Assembly: GCA_016617855.1 (NCBI GenBank) | Contig: JAECUM010010955.1 | Location: 1-64,000 of the forward strand | DNA length: 64,000 bases | Source: Megalonaias nervosa | Taxonomy: Eukaryota; Mollusca; Bivalvia; Unionida; Unionidae | Direction: 5' to 3' | Part shown: piece by piece, positions 37,101 through 45,250 of the stretch | How the letters are laid out: every line of letters starts with the position of its first letter | Position numbering within the stretch: the first letter of the stretch is position 1 | The notes under the pieces: generated by a model | What the model saw: only the letters and a program-made list of their open reading frames with translations | Told to the model about the DNA's origin: nothing | Database searches by the model: none | Translations under genes and position numbers: made by a program

Positions 37101-40100
37101 GTCAGTTTGAAGGATTCGCTTGTTGGTCATATCCGCTCCCACAGTTGGACTTGTTCTAAATAAGATTTTCCTTGTACGAGGAAATTGCACTTTTTCTTGT
37201 TTTGAAAATGCTGCCTTCCAAATTGAAGTGAAGACATGAGAAAGGTATTGATTTAAAAGATGAATGAAGTGCAAAACAAAGGGTGTGGTGACCAAGATGA
37301 GCCCTGCCATGATCAAACGGAGCAGAACGAGTGGCCTAAAAGATTGAATAAAAATCACCGACACCTAATAGGCAGTCTGTTTTCGAAGTATTTGTTTTAT
37401 CTTGTCAAGGATAAGAATGCAATGTGAACAGATAATAAGTCTGTGTCTTTTAATCTGTATGCTAGAAATCCAGCCAATATGTCAACTCATACAAAATGGC
37501 AGCACTCTATTATTGAGAGACCTTCTAAAGATGAAAAGACCATCAATTTGATATGTTGTTGTTGTTGTTGGGTTTAATGCCATTTTTCAGCACACGATAG
37601 GCTGTACATGGCAACCAGTATAACTTGTGGGTCTAGGACATTACCCCCCCGTCAATTACCCCCCTGCCATTACCCCCCTGCCAATACCCCCCCATCATTT
37701 ACTCCCCCGGTATATTACCCCCCTGCCATTACCCCCCTGCCATTAATTATTGCTATTGTGTTGGCTTTACCTCAATGAGATTCTAGTGTACACAGTACAC
37801 AAACACAATCTATAGCGACAACAAAGAGCGACGACGAAGATCTTCCCCTCGACTTGGTTTCACCTCAAAATTATTTTATCCTGTGCTCAATCAATCGAAC
37901 TAAAGTAAATAAGAATTTTATTGTTAATTATTGCTATTGTGTTGGCTTTACCTCAATGAGATTCTAGTGTACACAGTACACAAACACAATCTGAAAGAAA
38001 GAAGTATCGTGACTGCAATGCTCGGATTATGAACATTGTGAATGACTTTGGTAATAGAGAGCACTTTGAATACTTGCGAGGGATCGCACATAACATTCAA
38101 ATGTAATATTATCAACATAACATTATTTTATGGTATTTTGTGTGATTGAAATTGCAGTTCAAAATAAAATTTACAATAATTTTTAAACTTATTTTAATTA
38201 ATTTATTAATGGGGTAATGGCGGGGGGGGTAATGGCAGGGGGGTAATATACCGGGAGGGTAATAGCAGGGGGGTAATTGACGGGGGGGTAATGTCCTGCT
38301 TCCATAACTTGTGAAGGAAGAACCCGGGAAAACCCCGGAATAAACCACCGACCCACGAGAAGCTACTGGCAAACTTTCTCACATGTCCACGTTGGCCGAA
38401 TCTGAGACTCGAACACACGCAGAGGTGAGATGGCAGTGATACATAACAGAGCATGCATTAGACCACTCTGCCACTCAGGGCCCCCAATTTGATATGTGCA
38501 TTGATAATGTATCATAGATGTGTATCATGACTTGTATTGATGTATGGCATATGCTTATTGTTTCACCCATATTTATTAGTGATCAAGACTAATTCAGGTA
38601 GCATTTGATTATATGGCTGTGTTTGACTTAGTGTTCTTGCACTGGTCATGTACTATCATTTCATGTTTGTGCTGAATATCTGGAAGTTGAACCAGTAGTG
38701 TAGTTTATATTGATTGAACACATCATCATACAGCATGGTCTACTTACAAGTTGGAACAATGCAATAACAACTTTGGACCAAATGCTTAAATTTAAATCTA
38801 AATTAAACTTCAATTTGAACATTAAAAAGTTGATGTATTTTTAATTGATTTAGCTAATTGATATATGTGTGTAAAATACACAGCTCTTCTACTTATCTTG
38901 AGCTCTGGTACTTACCGTGTTGCAGCAGGGACATTATCTAAGAGTTTCCAATTAAATTTAAGTTGTATAAACAGGTATTTAATTACTATAGAACCTTGAT
39001 AACTGGAACTCCGACAAACAGTTCTGGATATCCTGCTGTCTCTAAAATACCAGCTAAGTTGGTCCAGAGTTTTAAGCCAGTGTTAGTGCAGATGGTGACA
39101 ATTCTAGCTAAGAACTTAATAAAATTTGGATATTTTATTCCCAGGTTTGGAACTAATTGTGGTTGTTTTTGTTTTTTTAGATGTTCAATGAAGTATTTTG
39201 TGAACTGTGCACATTATGATGCCATGTTGAGTCTTGATCATTAAGGTGTTTATGCCATGTTGAGTCTTGATCATTAAGGTGTTTAATCATGCCGTTTAGA
39301 ATGTGTTCAGGGTGCATTCAGTTATATTGCTTATTTTTTTGAGTCTCTTCCCATGGTGTACAAGCACAGTCCTTTCAAACAATGTGAGAACACCCAACAT
39401 TTTTCACTGATATATGTATATATATATATATAATTTATTTTGATCAAATAAATGCACAGTCATAAAATATGGACTATGCTACATCATTACAGTGGCAACT
39501 TTGGACTGTATGCTTAAAATTAAACTGTTTTCAAAAATTGAATACATGTACAAATTTTTTTCTTTTTTTAAGAGTCAACTTGTTTGCATAAAATATGTTG
39601 CTTGGAACTCTGGGTGAGATTGTAATGTAATTTTGTTTTCTTGCAGGAAGCTGAAACCAAACCCACAAAACCTAAAATAAAGAGAGATTCTTTTCTCCGA
39701 AAGGTGAGGAAAAATCCTTTTTTTAAATAGGTAATGTTGTAGATAGAAAGACTGAGATCTTTTCCAAATATGAATGTCAGAATTTCACTTGGTTTTCCAA
39801 GATTAGTTGTGTGTATGTTAGACTTGTATGAATTATACAATCATAGTCAGCATGCAAGGAATCAAAGATAACATTTCTCTGAAAATATTATACCATATGT
39901 ACTCACTTATAGTTGAGTTCGGCTGCAAACTGCATTGTTCCCAGATCTACTATTGCACAGTGCATTGGCAGATCTGGATCTGTGCAGTTCGTAAAGAGTA
40001 ATCAGTAAAACAATATAGGCCCTGATCTTCTGGCACATAATGCAGTAACAAATCAGGCCTATGTTGTTTGCCGTTTAACTCGAGTAAGCGAGTATATATG

Positions 40101-43100
40101 ATACTTAAATTTATCGTAGTCTAAGAAAATGCATTTTGGGGGCTGGAAACAAATTGTAATATATTGTCCAGCTGCTTTGAAGTCCATATTGTTTTAATTC
40201 TGTTATAACCTATTAAAAATCCTGGACAGATATTTCTTGCTCAACAAAATTTTCAACTTCTTGGTCTGACTGATAAAGGATTTTTGTCTTACTGTTTGAA
40301 ACAAATGTATCACTTTTCTTAGAGGTGTAGCAGTTCATCTGTATATATTTTTTCCACAATATTTTCTGCAGTGATATACTGTTTCAGTATATGTTTTATT
40401 GATAGAATATCCCAGTTCTTTGTGTGACAATACATTGATATATTGTATTACCTACCACCCACCCCCACAGCAGTTTATAACCACCCACCCCCGTTGTGAT
40501 TTTTAAAATGAAAAGCATCAGGATGTAAAAAATGTGCTAAACTTTAATCCCTAACTTGTTCGCGTTTCTAACCAAAATAGGAGTTGTCAGTGTAAACAAT
40601 GAACCTCTTCACTGTCATTTTCCAGTTCCTAGGAAAGTCAATTTTCAGTAAATTGGGTGACATTTTTAGGACAGCAGATACATAGAAGCTAAAAACTATC
40701 TTGCATGCATCCAATGTTTGCAATGTCTAGTTATGATATTTCTCAAAATTAAAAGTGCAAGTGGTTTAACTCTTATGCAAATGAGTTAAAAGGGATGCAA
40801 CTCCCAGAGTTAGGGAATTATTCAGAGTTTATTGAAGATAATGAACCACATCACTCCTGTTGCAGGAAAAAAAGTCATGCCCATGGAAATATTTTTGCCA
40901 AGTTTGTAAAGAAACTCACATTTGGTTTCAAGTGCAAACAGTGTGACATTGTTTGGACACCCTGGCAATAATTGGGTTATAAGTGATAATGAATGAAACT
41001 TTAAAGTTTTGTGGAGATTTTAAAATATTGTTGAGGTTTTTCATTTTCAAAATTGGTAGGAGGATATAAACTATCCTGGGGTTGGGTGGGTAGGATACTT
41101 TAGTAACACATGCAAGAGATAGATTAAATTTGAGAAAAGATCTTTATCTCTTCATTGAAAATATCGTGTATTATTATCCATCTGCTATATGTGCCTTAGT
41201 TATCAGATTACTTGGCAAGAAAAACTACCTGTCAGAGTGATCAAATATTATGATTATCTTTGAGTTGGACATTATTATGTAACATGATAAATGAAAATGG
41301 TGCCAGTCTGACACTGATACCTAATTTGGAATATTTTTGGCCTTAAATTTCAGTGGTGCCAATCTGACATTGATAGCTGATTTGAAAAAATGGTGCCAGT
41401 CTGGCATCAGTATCTAATTTGAAAATCTTCTTGGTCCTAATAAAAATGGTGCTAATCTGACATTGATAGTAGCTAATTTGAAAACCTTGTTGTTGCTGAA
41501 ATATATTTGAGAGATAGTTTCAACATTCAGAAGCTAAACAGAAGAAATTGTCTGATCTTGAGTTCCGGGCAATTTTTTTCAGCAAGTAGAGTGTCGACCC
41601 CTTTGAGGGGTTCTTGTTTTATTTAAAGTGTAGTAGTTTCTTCATTGTGTCAAAATAATATGGCCCTGTTGGGCAAGTGTATTTTAAGTTGGGGCCAGTG
41701 GTTTTTTAAAACCTGTAGTCCTGAGCCAGTGTCTTTAAGCAATGAATAAGTTAGGACTTTCTGTCATGATACATAATGTATCATCACTGCTGTATCACAA
41801 TATGTAATTTAACACCACCAGGTATTTTGATATGTATTGTATCAGAGATCAAGTAGGCGATGCACAGCTTTGACTTTTTTGGTGTTAATGGCAATCGTGG
41901 CAGTGATGTTCAGGACATTTTAGGTTTTTCTTTAACATTATATATCTTCTACATAAGTTCTGTATACTCATAACTTTTGTTTAATATTACTCCAATGATA
42001 TACTTTCTGTCTCGCCTGTGAAAGCAGAAAGTTACTTAATCATAGCAATATGACTGTTGGGAGAGACTCTGTAATTATCAGAATACTTGTTATTGATAGC
42101 AAATACAGAGAAGTTCAGAGGGCCATTTTTAAGAGCTTTGATGATAGTACCCGATTAAGGGGTTTTGTGTTGTTCAAGGGTTCCGAGTGGCCAGTCAGAA
42201 AACTAATGTAGTGAAAGAGTCAGACATTTTTGTTTTTGAGTTTTTTTTCTGCGTAATTTTTTTAATAAAAATATTGACAGTATACGACTGCTTATAAAGA
42301 TATGAAAGTTGTATGTGTTTAATCTGATATCACTACAGGTGAGGTTTTTGTGTTGGGGACAAAAATCTTCCAAGAACTTTTTCTCAGATTTATTCAGTTA
42401 ATGGCTAAGTCAGTGTGCTGGCCACTATTGAGCAACTGGTGACTTTTCTGTCATATGGGTTATGTTTCCAGTCGGCAACCTGTCTGGCTAGTTTATCTTT
42501 AATAAAAAAAAAAACTTACTGGTGATTGCCAGAGTTTCAACACACATTTGTTCTATTATGTACTTCTTATGATTTTTCTACAATAAAAACTAAAATTAAC
42601 CAGTTAGATCACATTTTCTAATGTTATGTTTGATTGAACTTTAGTACAATCATCTGCATGAAGGTGTACATGTATATATCGGTACTTTTCAAATATTATA
42701 CAGATACCAAAAACTTAAGAAGCAATGAGAAAAGTAAAATCCAAGCGAGCATGCTTAAAATAAGGTGGTATGACTCATAGTACAAGGATCTATCAAATCA
42801 GTCTGACTTTGATATGTTTGATATTGAATAATAAATTTCTCTTTGAACTTCTACATTTAGTTTTCCACACTTCACATGTCCAGCCATGTTTGATTTATCA
42901 AAATGTGAAGAATTACAAACACCACAATAACTTATTAATTCTTTAATAGGAATTATTTATTTTTAGAACAGATGGGATAGTGACATTTTAAATTTGAGAC
43001 ATTCCAGTAAGCTTTTAACAATCTGTTGGCTAGGCAAGCAGAATTTCAAAATTATTTTTAAAACTAGTAGAATGCTTGGAAGCAAGGTTAAGAAAACAAA

Positions 43101-43453
43101 AATTTCAGAGCTACCAGCCTGAAATGTAGTACTCCAATAAATATACCTAGATATATGTGGCAGAATAATCAGATAATGAATTTACCTGTTGCTGGCCTTT
43201 AAAGACAACAATGCATTATTTTGGTCTTAATTTAACTTTATTACAGACGCCCATGAAGCGGCCCTCACCACTCTCACCTTCACAGAAGATAGTCAAGAAA
43301 GCCAGAGCTGTAGCCAAAGTGGCTGCCTCCCCAAGTATGTTGCATCACAAGTCCCCAGTACATTCAACACCAGTTAAGTCTCCTGACAAACATAATGAAG
43401 CTGAAGTGGCATCTGCCACCAAAATCAAGTCCAGAATCATACCAGAACTCAAG
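10988..43453 (+). CDS. GLYR1: GLYR1/NPAC-like PWWP-domain gene, 5' nine exons (321 codons), 3' part not in window
   Basis: Nine exons with GT-AG borders join in one frame (10988-11022, 11118-11154, 14321-14403, 16307-16442, 22166-22279, 26343-26492, 29960-30103, 39647-39703, 43247-43453). Residues 1-97 form a PWWP domain: GDLVWAKMKGFPAWPGK, then FIFFFGSENYAWI, then the helical FKEAIEAMEDAV. Residues 98-321 are a basic, Ser/Pro-rich linker with KKRKV-type nuclear localisation signals. GLYR1 binds H3K36me3 nucleosomes through PWWP and a basic linker and carries a C-terminal beta-hydroxyacid dehydrogenase-like fold; it promotes transcription through nucleosomes. No Rossmann GxGxxG exon was found before 64000. 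The YAWI block and spacing fit GLYR1 better than HDGF/PSIP1, where this position is usually F-L, but an HDGF-type or PWWP-only gene is not excluded. Exons 5-9 are all phase 0-0 and so individually skippable. Confidence 0.72.
11118..11154 (+). CDS. GLYR1: GLYR1-like exon 2 (PWWP signature)
   Basis: This 37-bp exon between TTGCAG and GTAAAA completes the Trp codon and encodes WAKMKGFPAWPGK. The signature reads PAWP in place of PWWP, a normal variation. It follows exon 1 by a 95-bp intron. Confidence 0.9.
11155..14320 (+). other. Intron 2 of the GLYR1-like gene
   Basis: The 3.2-kb intron has GTAAAA donor and TTCTGTTCAG acceptor. It is AT-rich with chance ORFs only; a minus-oriented SINE lies at 13856-14097. 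Nothing else is recognised. Confidence 0.7.
13856..14097 (-). mobile_element. tRNA-headed SINE, family S1 (copy 1)
   Basis: Read on the minus strand this begins GGGGCCCCCCAAGTG...GTGGTCTAAAG, a tRNA Leu/Ser-like A box, then a GTTCGAGTCTTGG B box, and a body with the landmarks CTTCTCATGGGTTGGTGG and ACTGGCCACCATATATAG, ending GTTAAACCC. Four more copies of the same family occur in the window (19232, 31517, 37553, 53535). Confidence 0.8.
14321..14403 (+). CDS. GLYR1: GLYR1-like exon 3 (PWWP middle)
   Basis: The exon encodes residues 25-51 plus two bases of Tyr-52: VIEPKDELKTPMKKK, then the beta strand HHFIFFFGSEN. The donor is TTA|GTAAGT. The FFFG block lines the histone-binding aromatic cage region of PWWP domains. 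Confidence 0.88.
14970..15760 (+). mobile_element. hAT (ZBED-type) transposase remnant
   Basis: Translated pieces match the N-terminal half of ZBED1-like hAT transposases: a BED zinc-finger tail (KHAGETTNLETRLWHHNP, near 15050-15105), then a KATITADFIPSF segment, and at about 15535-15715 a block LDWKLQNFVIQAL ... ESHTGVNIA ... VTGNASDIALAA in which the second catalytic-site Asp (normally TDNA) is Gly. Stops and frame shifts are frequent and the C-terminal dimerisation part is missing. It lies in intron 3 of the GLYR1-like gene. Confidence 0.75.
16000..16228. mobile_element. Foldback MITE, family M1 (copy 1, decayed)
   Basis: This shares order and sequence with 39896-40107, including GCAAACTGCA near the left, CACTGGCAGATCTGG and GGCAGATCAGGGC inside, and CTATAAGTGAGTATAT at the right. 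The internal pairs face each other, so a strand could fold on itself. The left end here is blurred. Confidence 0.55.
16307..16442 (+). CDS. GLYR1: GLYR1-like exon 4 (PWWP C-terminal helices)
   Basis: The exon follows CCTTCAG and completes Tyr-52, giving YAWIPEDSIFHYMSNKERF and, after a TTRVPRG turn, the closing helices FKEAIEAMEDAVKALPEQ. The donor is CAG|GTACAA at 16443, at which a 21-bp minisatellite starts at once. This exon ends the PWWP fold at residue 97. Confidence 0.9.
16443..16665 (+). repeat. 21-bp minisatellite abutting the exon 4 splice donor
   Basis: About ten copies of a 21-bp unit (variants of ACAATGATTTCTTTACAACAT) run directly from the intron 4 donor. The first unit overlaps the GTACAACAT donor sequence. 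Confidence 0.85.
16795..17105 (+). mobile_element. tRNA-headed SINE, possible V-SINE/RUDI type
   Basis: A tRNA-like head (A box TGGCCTAGTGGTTAGAG, B box GGTTCGATCCC) is followed by a non-tRNA body of about 240 bp ending ATATGACTGAAAAATTGTT and a GCTACGTTAAA tail. This 3' end looks like SINEs common in molluscs. It is not a true tRNA: it lacks a matching acceptor stem at the 3' side. Confidence 0.75.
17106..19231 (+). other. Intron 4, central part
   Basis: This is AT-rich intron with no recognised gene or family. Confidence 0.5.
19232..19495 (+). mobile_element. tRNA-headed SINE, family S1 (copy 2)
   Basis: The plus-strand copy has GTGGTCTGAAGCACTC (A box area), GGGTTCGAGTCTCGG (B box), CTTCTCATGGGTCGGTGG, ACTGGCCGCCATGTTTAG and a GTTAAACCC(AAC)n tail at about 19459-19483. 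It is the best-preserved tail of the family. Confidence 0.85.
20785..20880. repeat. Short palindromic element
   Basis: CACCTCCTATAAGGC and its near reverse complement around GGTGGCCTTTATAGAGG face each other over about 90 bp. It may be a small MITE end. Confidence 0.35.
22166..22279 (+). CDS. GLYR1: GLYR1-like exon 5 (linker, residues 98-135)
   Basis: The exon follows TGTTTTAG and ends before GTATAA, 38 codons, phase 0-0. It encodes SQIRMQDLPSIDEELAQIF, an acidic amphipathic stretch, then a basic ARKAKETPVKK tail. No domain is assigned to it. Its reading frame continues the PWWP exons exactly, which is the main support. Confidence 0.75.
22540..22780 (+). repeat. Diverged tandem duplication of about 140 bp in intron 5
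   Basis: The blocks ATGGCTCC(C/T)G(A/C)AATTTCATA and TTCTTAAAAGTA(C/T)GAAAA occur in order at about 22542-22640 and again at about 22681-22775. The first copy follows an element-like stretch with repeated TATAACA motifs (22480-22530). Confidence 0.6.
25123..25194. repeat. (TA)n microsatellite
   Basis: This is a pure alternating TA run with one C interruption, in intron 5. The rest of intron 5 (22781-26342) has no recognised feature. Confidence 0.95.
26343..26492 (+). CDS. GLYR1: GLYR1-like exon 6 (linker; first copy of duplicated exon)
   Basis: The exon of 50 codons lies between TGTCTGTAG and GTGAGA, phase 0-0. It encodes RKSVDSALPRKRKSSGA, a PVEKVKKRKVSEGGD block and ends ENQ. PRKRK and KKRKV are strong nuclear localisation candidates. 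It is paralogous over its whole length to exon 7, and the last 70 bp of the intron before each exon also match. Confidence 0.82.
26885..27035 (-). mobile_element. tRNA-headed SINE remnant (CAU anticodon-like loop)
   Basis: On the minus strand the head reads GGTAGCTCAGCTGGTAGAGC (A box) ... TTCATAATCC ... GGCTCGATACC (B box), followed by a body with GCACTAAAAGCCC and an AAACCCAACAAAAACAAA-type tail. The 5' and 3' acceptor halves do not pair, so it is not a functional tRNA-Met gene. Confidence 0.65.
28729..28830 (+). repeat. 22-bp minisatellite in intron 6
   Basis: About four and a half copies of TTATTGTAATATAGCATGTA-AT units. Confidence 0.85.
28975..29500 (+). repeat. 55-bp minisatellite in intron 6, about 9 units
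   Basis: The start of each unit, GCATCCTATTGAATAGAACT, recurs every 55 bp (29031, 29086, 29141 and on). Units differ by a few bases. It lies between the duplicated exons 6 and 7. Confidence 0.92.
29960..30103 (+). CDS. GLYR1: GLYR1-like exon 7 (linker; second copy of duplicated exon)
   Basis: The exon of 48 codons between CCCCTGCAG and GTGAGA is phase 0-0 and parallels exon 6: HKSVDSSIPRTRKSSGA, then IPVEKSKKRNVSEGGD, ending KNQ. The two basic clusters of exon 6 are both weakened by single changes (PRKRK to PRTRK, KKRKV to KKRNV). No stop is present and splice sites are intact, so it is probably used. An open frame extends upstream through the intron but is not coding by splice evidence. Confidence 0.8.
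31030..31265 (+). repeat. Two short tandem duplications in intron 7
   Basis: A unit of about 80 bp with TTGGTGACATAA and TCTGACAGATAC is present twice (31040-31170), followed by a duplicated TTTTTGGAAGTCGTATACAT unit (31195-31255). Confidence 0.7.
31517..31767 (-). mobile_element. tRNA-headed SINE, family S1 (copy 3)
   Basis: Minus-strand copy with a full head (GGCCCCGAGTGGCCGAGTGG), B box GGGTTCGAGTCTAGG, the shared CTCATGGGTCCGTGG block and a CGTTAAGCCCAACAACAACA tail. Confidence 0.88.
33502..34353 (-). mobile_element. hAT (ZBED-type) transposase remnant, N-terminal two thirds
   Basis: Two minus-strand segments make a degenerate transposase. The first (34353-34000) has a BED-like start (KTLKVWAYA ... 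GGNTSTARHHL, with one zinc Cys lost) and a KIAAFIVQDCRPISIVEG block. The second (33972-33502) has VPFTTDMWTS, MTAHWINPNWQLES, a HTGENI motif and IVATVHDNGSNINLALN, which carry the first Asp of the catalytic region and the D-N pair. A frame break near 33985 and loss of the C-terminal half mean it is dead. It is closer to one complete ORF than the copy at 14970-15760 and from a different subfamily. Confidence 0.82.
35440..35860 (-). mobile_element. tRNA-headed SINE remnant with a partial tandem copy
   Basis: On the minus strand, GTGGGTTCGAATCCTGCC (B box) is followed by CATTTGGCAAGATATTACA, a conserved SINE core of the V-SINE kind. A unit around AACCCACATxCCTATCAGTTGTGAG ... GCATCTTTxAACCTAAAG is present twice (about 35580-35700 and 35718-35840). 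Confidence 0.55.
37553..38483 (-). mobile_element. tRNA-headed SINE, family S1 (copy 4), split by an insertion
   Basis: The 3' part (37553-37629, with the GTTGTTGTTGTTGTT tail complement) and the 5' part (38304-38483, with B box and head) are the two halves of one minus-strand SINE. They join cleanly once the 674-bp insert and one 10-bp duplicate are set aside. Confidence 0.88.
37630..38303. mobile_element. Non-autonomous DNA transposon, Mutator-like candidate, 674 bp
   Basis: The insert is flanked by a perfect 10-bp direct repeat ATAACTTGTG (37620-37629 and 38304-38313). Its ends are inverted repeats that share AGGACATTACCCCCCCGTC and continue as iterated TTACCCCCCTGCCA units for about 110 bp on the left and 95 bp on the right. 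Inside, a 68-bp segment starting TTAATTATTGCTATTGTG is present twice at an interval of about 180 bp (37743 and 37924). It has no coding capacity. A 9-11 bp target duplication fits Mutator-like elements, but no transposase is present to confirm it. Confidence 0.8.
39190..39290 (+). repeat. 33-bp direct duplication
   Basis: CCATGTTGAGTCTTGATCAT with an AAGGTGTTTA end is present twice in tandem. Confidence 0.75.
39647..39703 (+). CDS. GLYR1: GLYR1-like exon 8 (linker, residues 234-252)
   Basis: This small 19-codon exon lies between TTTTCTTGCAG and GTGAGG, phase 0-0. It encodes EAETKPTKPKIKRDSFLRK, rich in Lys and Thr/Pro like the other linker exons. Support is splice sites, frame and composition; there is no domain. 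Confidence 0.65.
39896..40107. mobile_element. Foldback MITE, family M1 (copy 2)
   Basis: The left end ACTCACTTATAGTTGAGTT...GCAAAC faces its imperfect reverse complement GTTTGCCGTTTAACTCGAGTAAGCGAGT at the right. Internal pairs (GATCTGG / GGCCTGAT-type blocks) are also inverted. The flanks are TATA-rich, so a TA target site is possible. The copy at 16000-16228 is the same family. Confidence 0.65.
41295..41490 (+). repeat. Degenerate tandem repeat, about 4 units
   Basis: Units with ATGGTGCCAGTCTGACA(C/T)TGATA followed by a CTAATTTGAAAA block repeat about every 50-60 bp. Confidence 0.7.
43247..43453 (+). CDS. GLYR1: GLYR1-like exon 9 (linker, residues 253-321), last exon seen
   Basis: The 69-codon exon lies between TTTATTACAG and GTAAGA, phase 0-0. 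It encodes a Ser/Pro/Lys-rich segment: TPMKRPSPLSPSQKIVKKA, a HSTPVKSPDKH block with SP and TP sites typical of proline-directed phosphorylation, and ends KIKSRIIPELK. The frame is open across the whole exon. In GLYR1 this is where the tail of the linker leads into the dehydrogenase-like domain, which should begin in the next exon. Confidence 0.82.
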
Positions 43454-44640
43454 GTAAGAATATATGGCTAATAAGTTTGTTTGCAAAATTCAAACGTTTG
43501 GCAGAACACGATGAAGGAGTTTGAGCCAGAAGGTCTGAAAGCACTGCTTGCAGTGTCATGGTCATTTTTTGTGTTTTAGCCTCCATGACTTCTCGATTGG
43601 AATATGCCCTGAGCTGAAAATTTTGCCACATAACATGGTGGATGTTCTATAAGGCTTTTTTTTTTTATATGAATACCATAGGACAAAGCACATTATCCTA
43701 TGATGTTGTCATGTGCCACTTTCATTTTCCATACAATAACCTGAGTTGTCCACCATTGACAGTTAAAAAGCGTTGTGCACTTGGCGTAAGGAAGAACCCT
43801 ATCATGTTTGGGCCAAAACTGTAAGGTCATGGTCAGTGACTAAAAGAAGCAAAATGGTTTATGCACTAGAACTTTAGTTCTCTACCATATACATTATCAA
43901 ACTTTCTGGATACTTTACGCATGGGGTAAGGAGGAATCCTCTTGATATTTCAGGGTCAAAGGTCATGGTTACTTGGATTGAAAGAAAAAATGGTTTTTAT
44001 GCAAAAACTCAAGTTCTTGAATCTCACCAAACTTGATGACTTGCAGTAAGGAAAACCGTATCAATTCCAGGATACATTTGAGGATACTTTAAGTTTTCCA
44101 TCATCTACAGTTATGAATCTTTGTGGACGGCTTGCACATGGGATTAGTTTTGTGGGTTTAATGCCATTTTGTTCATATTGATTTTGGTCAAACGTCAATA
44201 TTGTTTTTGCACAAAAGGTTTCAGTTATCTGCATTAAGCACTATTAATTATATGGCTGGCATATAATGTGCCATTCATACTACTTTTGAGCAATAACACC
44301 CCCACCCCACCCCAGTTGTTAGTTCTCTCATAATTCAACTTGCCATATTTTAATGGCCCTAGCTTTTTAATTTTTTATCATGTATGTCAAGAAATGTGCA
44401 GTTTCACCTCTGAACCAGTAACTTTAGATTGGAAACTGACATGAACTAACACGAGCCAGGTAAAGAAGTAGTAATTTAAAAATTAGTGATGACCTTTCTA
44501 TCCAAATATTTTGGACACTATTGCTAGAACCATGCATAGTTTTGTTTGGCCTTGCCCCAGGTAGAAACTTTGAATTTGTCCAAAACAGTTTGGGGAATGG
44601 ATGTTTTATTTACCAGCAGAGTATAGCCTTTGAAAATAGG
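43454..44640 (+). other. Downstream intron, first part
   Basis: No exon is recognised. The stretch 43790-44110 shows two diverged copies of a block with GGTCAAAGGTCATGG-like and AAAATGGTTTxTGCA motifs, the kind of dispersed repeat seen often in mollusc DNA. Confidence 0.4.
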
Positions 44641-45250
44641 GCATGATCAGTCAAAAATGCCTGTTACGGCACTTCAATCAAAATGGCTGTTATGGCACTT
44701 CGCTCAAAAGGCCTGTTATGGCACTTCACTCAAATGCCTATTATGATACTTCACTCAAAATGCCAGTTATGACACTTCACTTAAAAGGCCTGTTATGACA
44801 TTTCACTCAAAATGCCTGTTATAGCACTTCTCTCAAATGCCTATTATGGCACTTCACTCAAAATGCCTGTTATGACACTTCACTCAAAATGCCTGTTATG
44901 GCACTTCACTCAAAATGCCTGTTATGACACTTATCTCAAATGCCTGTTATGGCACTTCACTCAAAAGGCCTAGTATGACACTTCACTCAAAATGCCTGTT
45001 ATGACACTTCACTCAAAATGCCTGTTATAGCACTTCACTCAAATGCCTATTATGGCACTTATCTCAAATGCTTATTATGGCACTTCACTCAAAATGCCTG
45101 TTATGGCACTTCACACAAATGCCTATTATGACACTTCACTCAAAATGCTTGTTATGACACTTCACTCAAAATGCCTGTTATGACACTTCACTCAAAATGC
45201 CTGTTGTGGCACTTCACTCAGAATGTGTTTTATGGTGCTTCATTCAAGGT
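44641..45250 (+). repeat. 25-26-bp minisatellite, about 23 units
   Basis: Units such as AATGCCTGTTATGGCACTTC with an ACTCA end repeat with single-base length changes (AAATGCC and AAAATGCC versions). Subtypes alternate, for example GGCAC against GACAC. Confidence 0.92.

Noticed and set aside
36990..37364. Minus-strand ORF of 124 codons in intron 7
   Set aside because: No recognisable motif, composition like the surrounding intron, and no matching splice structure.
44641..45250. CRISPR-like array
   Set aside because: Unit and spacing are both repeated; there are no unique spacers. It is a minisatellite in an animal genome.
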